Below, in pieces: positions 35,408 through 36,330 of a stretch of 36,330 nt of DNA. Position numbers and translations under genes: made by a program. The DNA comes from an uncultured Pseudomonadota bacterium (lineage in GTDB: Bacteria; Pseudomonadota; Gammaproteobacteria; Methylococcales; Methylomonadaceae): contig CAINHP010000108.1 in NCBI GenBank assembly GCA_903848905.1, positions 1 to 36,330 on the forward strand, given 5' to 3'. Each line of letters starts with the position of its first letter. Position 1 is the first letter of the stretch. A model generated the notes under the pieces. The model did no database searches, was not told the origin of the DNA, and was given only the letters and a program-made list of their open reading frames with translations.

Positions 35408-36330
35408 ATGGACTTAAAATTTCTCGATTTTGAACAACCCATCGCTGTACTAGAAGCGAAAATTGAAGAACTACGCAACGTGGAGTTTGATAATAAAATC
35501 AATATCTCCGATGCACTCAAACAATTAGAAGACAGAAGCGAAGCCTTAACCGAATCTATTTTTGCCAATTTGACAGATTGGCAAATTTCACAAATGTCTC
35601 GCCATCCAGGACGACCTTATACACTCGATTATATCGATTTAATGTTTACTGATTTCCATGAACTTCATGGTGATCGGGCCTATGCAGACGATCCTGCCAT
35701 AATTTGCGGTCTTGCCAAACTTAACGGCAAACCCATTGCGATAATTGGCCATCAAAAAGGTCGCGATACCAAAGAAAAAATTCACCGAAATTTCGGTATG
35801 CCACGCCCTGAAGGTTATCGTAAGGCGTTGCGCGTGATGAAATTAGCAGAGCGTTTTAATCTGCCGCTGATTTGCTTAATTGACACGCCGGGGGCTTATC
35901 CGGGTATTGACGCAGAGGAACGTGGACAAAGTGAAGCCATTGCACGAAACTTGTTTGAAATGGCGCAACTTAAAACGCCTATTATATGTACCATTATTGG
36001 TGAAGGCGGCTCAGGTGGCGCGCTCGCCATTGGTGTTGGCGATCGTTTAATTATGCTTGAATACAGCACCTATTCTGTCATCTCACCTGAAGGATGCGCG
36101 GCTATTTTATGGAAAAGTCCTGATAAACTTCAACTTGCCGCTGAAGCAATGGGAATCACCGCAGACCGAATTCGCGAACAAGGCTTTTTAGATGAAGTGG
36201 TTCGAGAACCATTAGGTGGCGCGCATCGAGACTTCAAAACAATGGGCGAGAATTTAAAAGAAACCCTAATACGTCATTTAGACTCTATTCAGCAACAAGA
36301 CATGCAAACCATTTTAGCTACGCGCTATCA
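35408..36330 (+). CDS. accA: Acetyl-CoA carboxylase carboxyltransferase subunit alpha (partial at 3' edge)
   Basis: This gene is missing from the ORF track because it runs off the window. The ATG at 35408 starts [23 protein letters not shown], the AccA N-terminus. The protein continues through [67 protein letters not shown] and [13 protein letters not shown] to about 307 residues. E. coli AccA has 319, so only about a dozen residues are lost. With AccD it moves the carboxyl group from biotin to acetyl-CoA to make malonyl-CoA. It may have its own promoter in the AT-rich 89-bp gap, but I could not place one securely. Confidence 0.96.
   Translation, partial: MDLKFLDFEQPIAVLEAKIEELRNVEFDNKINISDALKQLEDRSEALTESIFANLTDWQISQMSRHPGRPYTLDYIDLMFTDFHELHGDRAYADDPAIICGLAKLNGKPIAIIGHQKGRDTKEKIHRNFGMPRPEGYRKALRVMKLAERFNLPLICLIDTPGAYPGIDAEERGQSEAIARNLFEMAQLKTPIICTIIGEGGSGGALAIGVGDRLIMLEYSTYSVISPEGCAAILWKSPDKLQLAAEAMGITADRIREQGFLDEVVREPLGGAHRDFKTMGENLKETLIRHLDSIQQQDMQTILATRY

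Noticed and set aside
1-36330. CRISPR arrays, tRNA or rRNA genes, insertion sequences, integrases or phage genes
   Set aside because: No repeated spacer arrays, transposase or integrase motifs, or recognisable structural RNA sequences were seen; the coding density leaves little room for them.

Overview
This window is a gene-dense, AT-rich stretch of bacterial chromosome that reads as a gammaproteobacterium. The rlpA-dacA-ybeD order, LptF/LptG, RarA, FeoA/FeoB/FeoC and the NqrM factor for the Na+-translocating NADH dehydrogenase all point there. An MtdB-type methylene-tetrahydromethanopterin dehydrogenase next to a glycerate 2-kinase and a malate dehydrogenase implies tetrahydromethanopterin-linked C1 metabolism, perhaps with a serine cycle. 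With low GC and a secreted Lcl/DUF1566 protein, this fits a Beggiatoa-like (Thiotrichales) or other methylotrophic gammaproteobacterium. That placement is an inference and was not tested by a search. I see no rRNA, tRNA, transposase, phage genes or CRISPR array.

Layout. (1) 1-3496: a possible 3' end of a plus-strand gene, a shared hairpin, then on the minus strand rlpA-dacA-dat-ybeD-nqrM (cell wall, D-amino acids, a lipoate-linked small protein, Na+-NQR maturation). (2) 3497-3894: a 398-bp divergent spacer with a perfect 10-bp inverted repeat and a promoter candidate. (3) 3895-4888: an unusual truncated haemoglobin followed by a small, catalytically degenerate GGDEF protein. (4) 4889-8893: bioB, a secreted Lcl-domain protein, comF, and an L,D-transpeptidase that lacks the usual peptidoglycan-binding domain. 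(5) 8978-12894: feoABC behind a clear Fur box, preceded by queA. (6) 12912-16902: mtdB-glycerate kinase-proC-yggT-yggU, ending in a rho-independent terminator. It diverges across a dyad operator candidate from mdh-grxC and an endonuclease/exonuclease/phosphatase-fold protein. (7) 19514-29972: eight minus-strand genes, uvrA-uvrC-ampG-lptF-lptG-rfbC-rfbD-rfbB, almost without gaps. (8) 30071-36330: uvrB, an AI-2E family permease, rfbA, rarA and accA (cut by the window edge), on the plus strand.

How they work together. The envelope is the main theme: peptidoglycan trimming (DacA, LDT, RlpA), muropeptide recycling (AmpG), LPS transport (LptFG), dTDP-L-rhamnose (RfbABCD, split between two loci) and D-amino acid supply. 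All three excision-repair genes lie within 6.5 kb. UvrC ends before its helix-hairpin-helix module. Ferrous iron uptake, C1 oxidation, biotin and fatty acid synthesis (bioB, accA) complete an otherwise housekeeping window.

The observations I rate most worth checking are the globin/degenerate-GGDEF pair, the truncated UvrC, the reduced L,D-transpeptidase, and the dyad between the C1 genes. I do not see a clear-cut new multi-gene defence or biosynthetic system.
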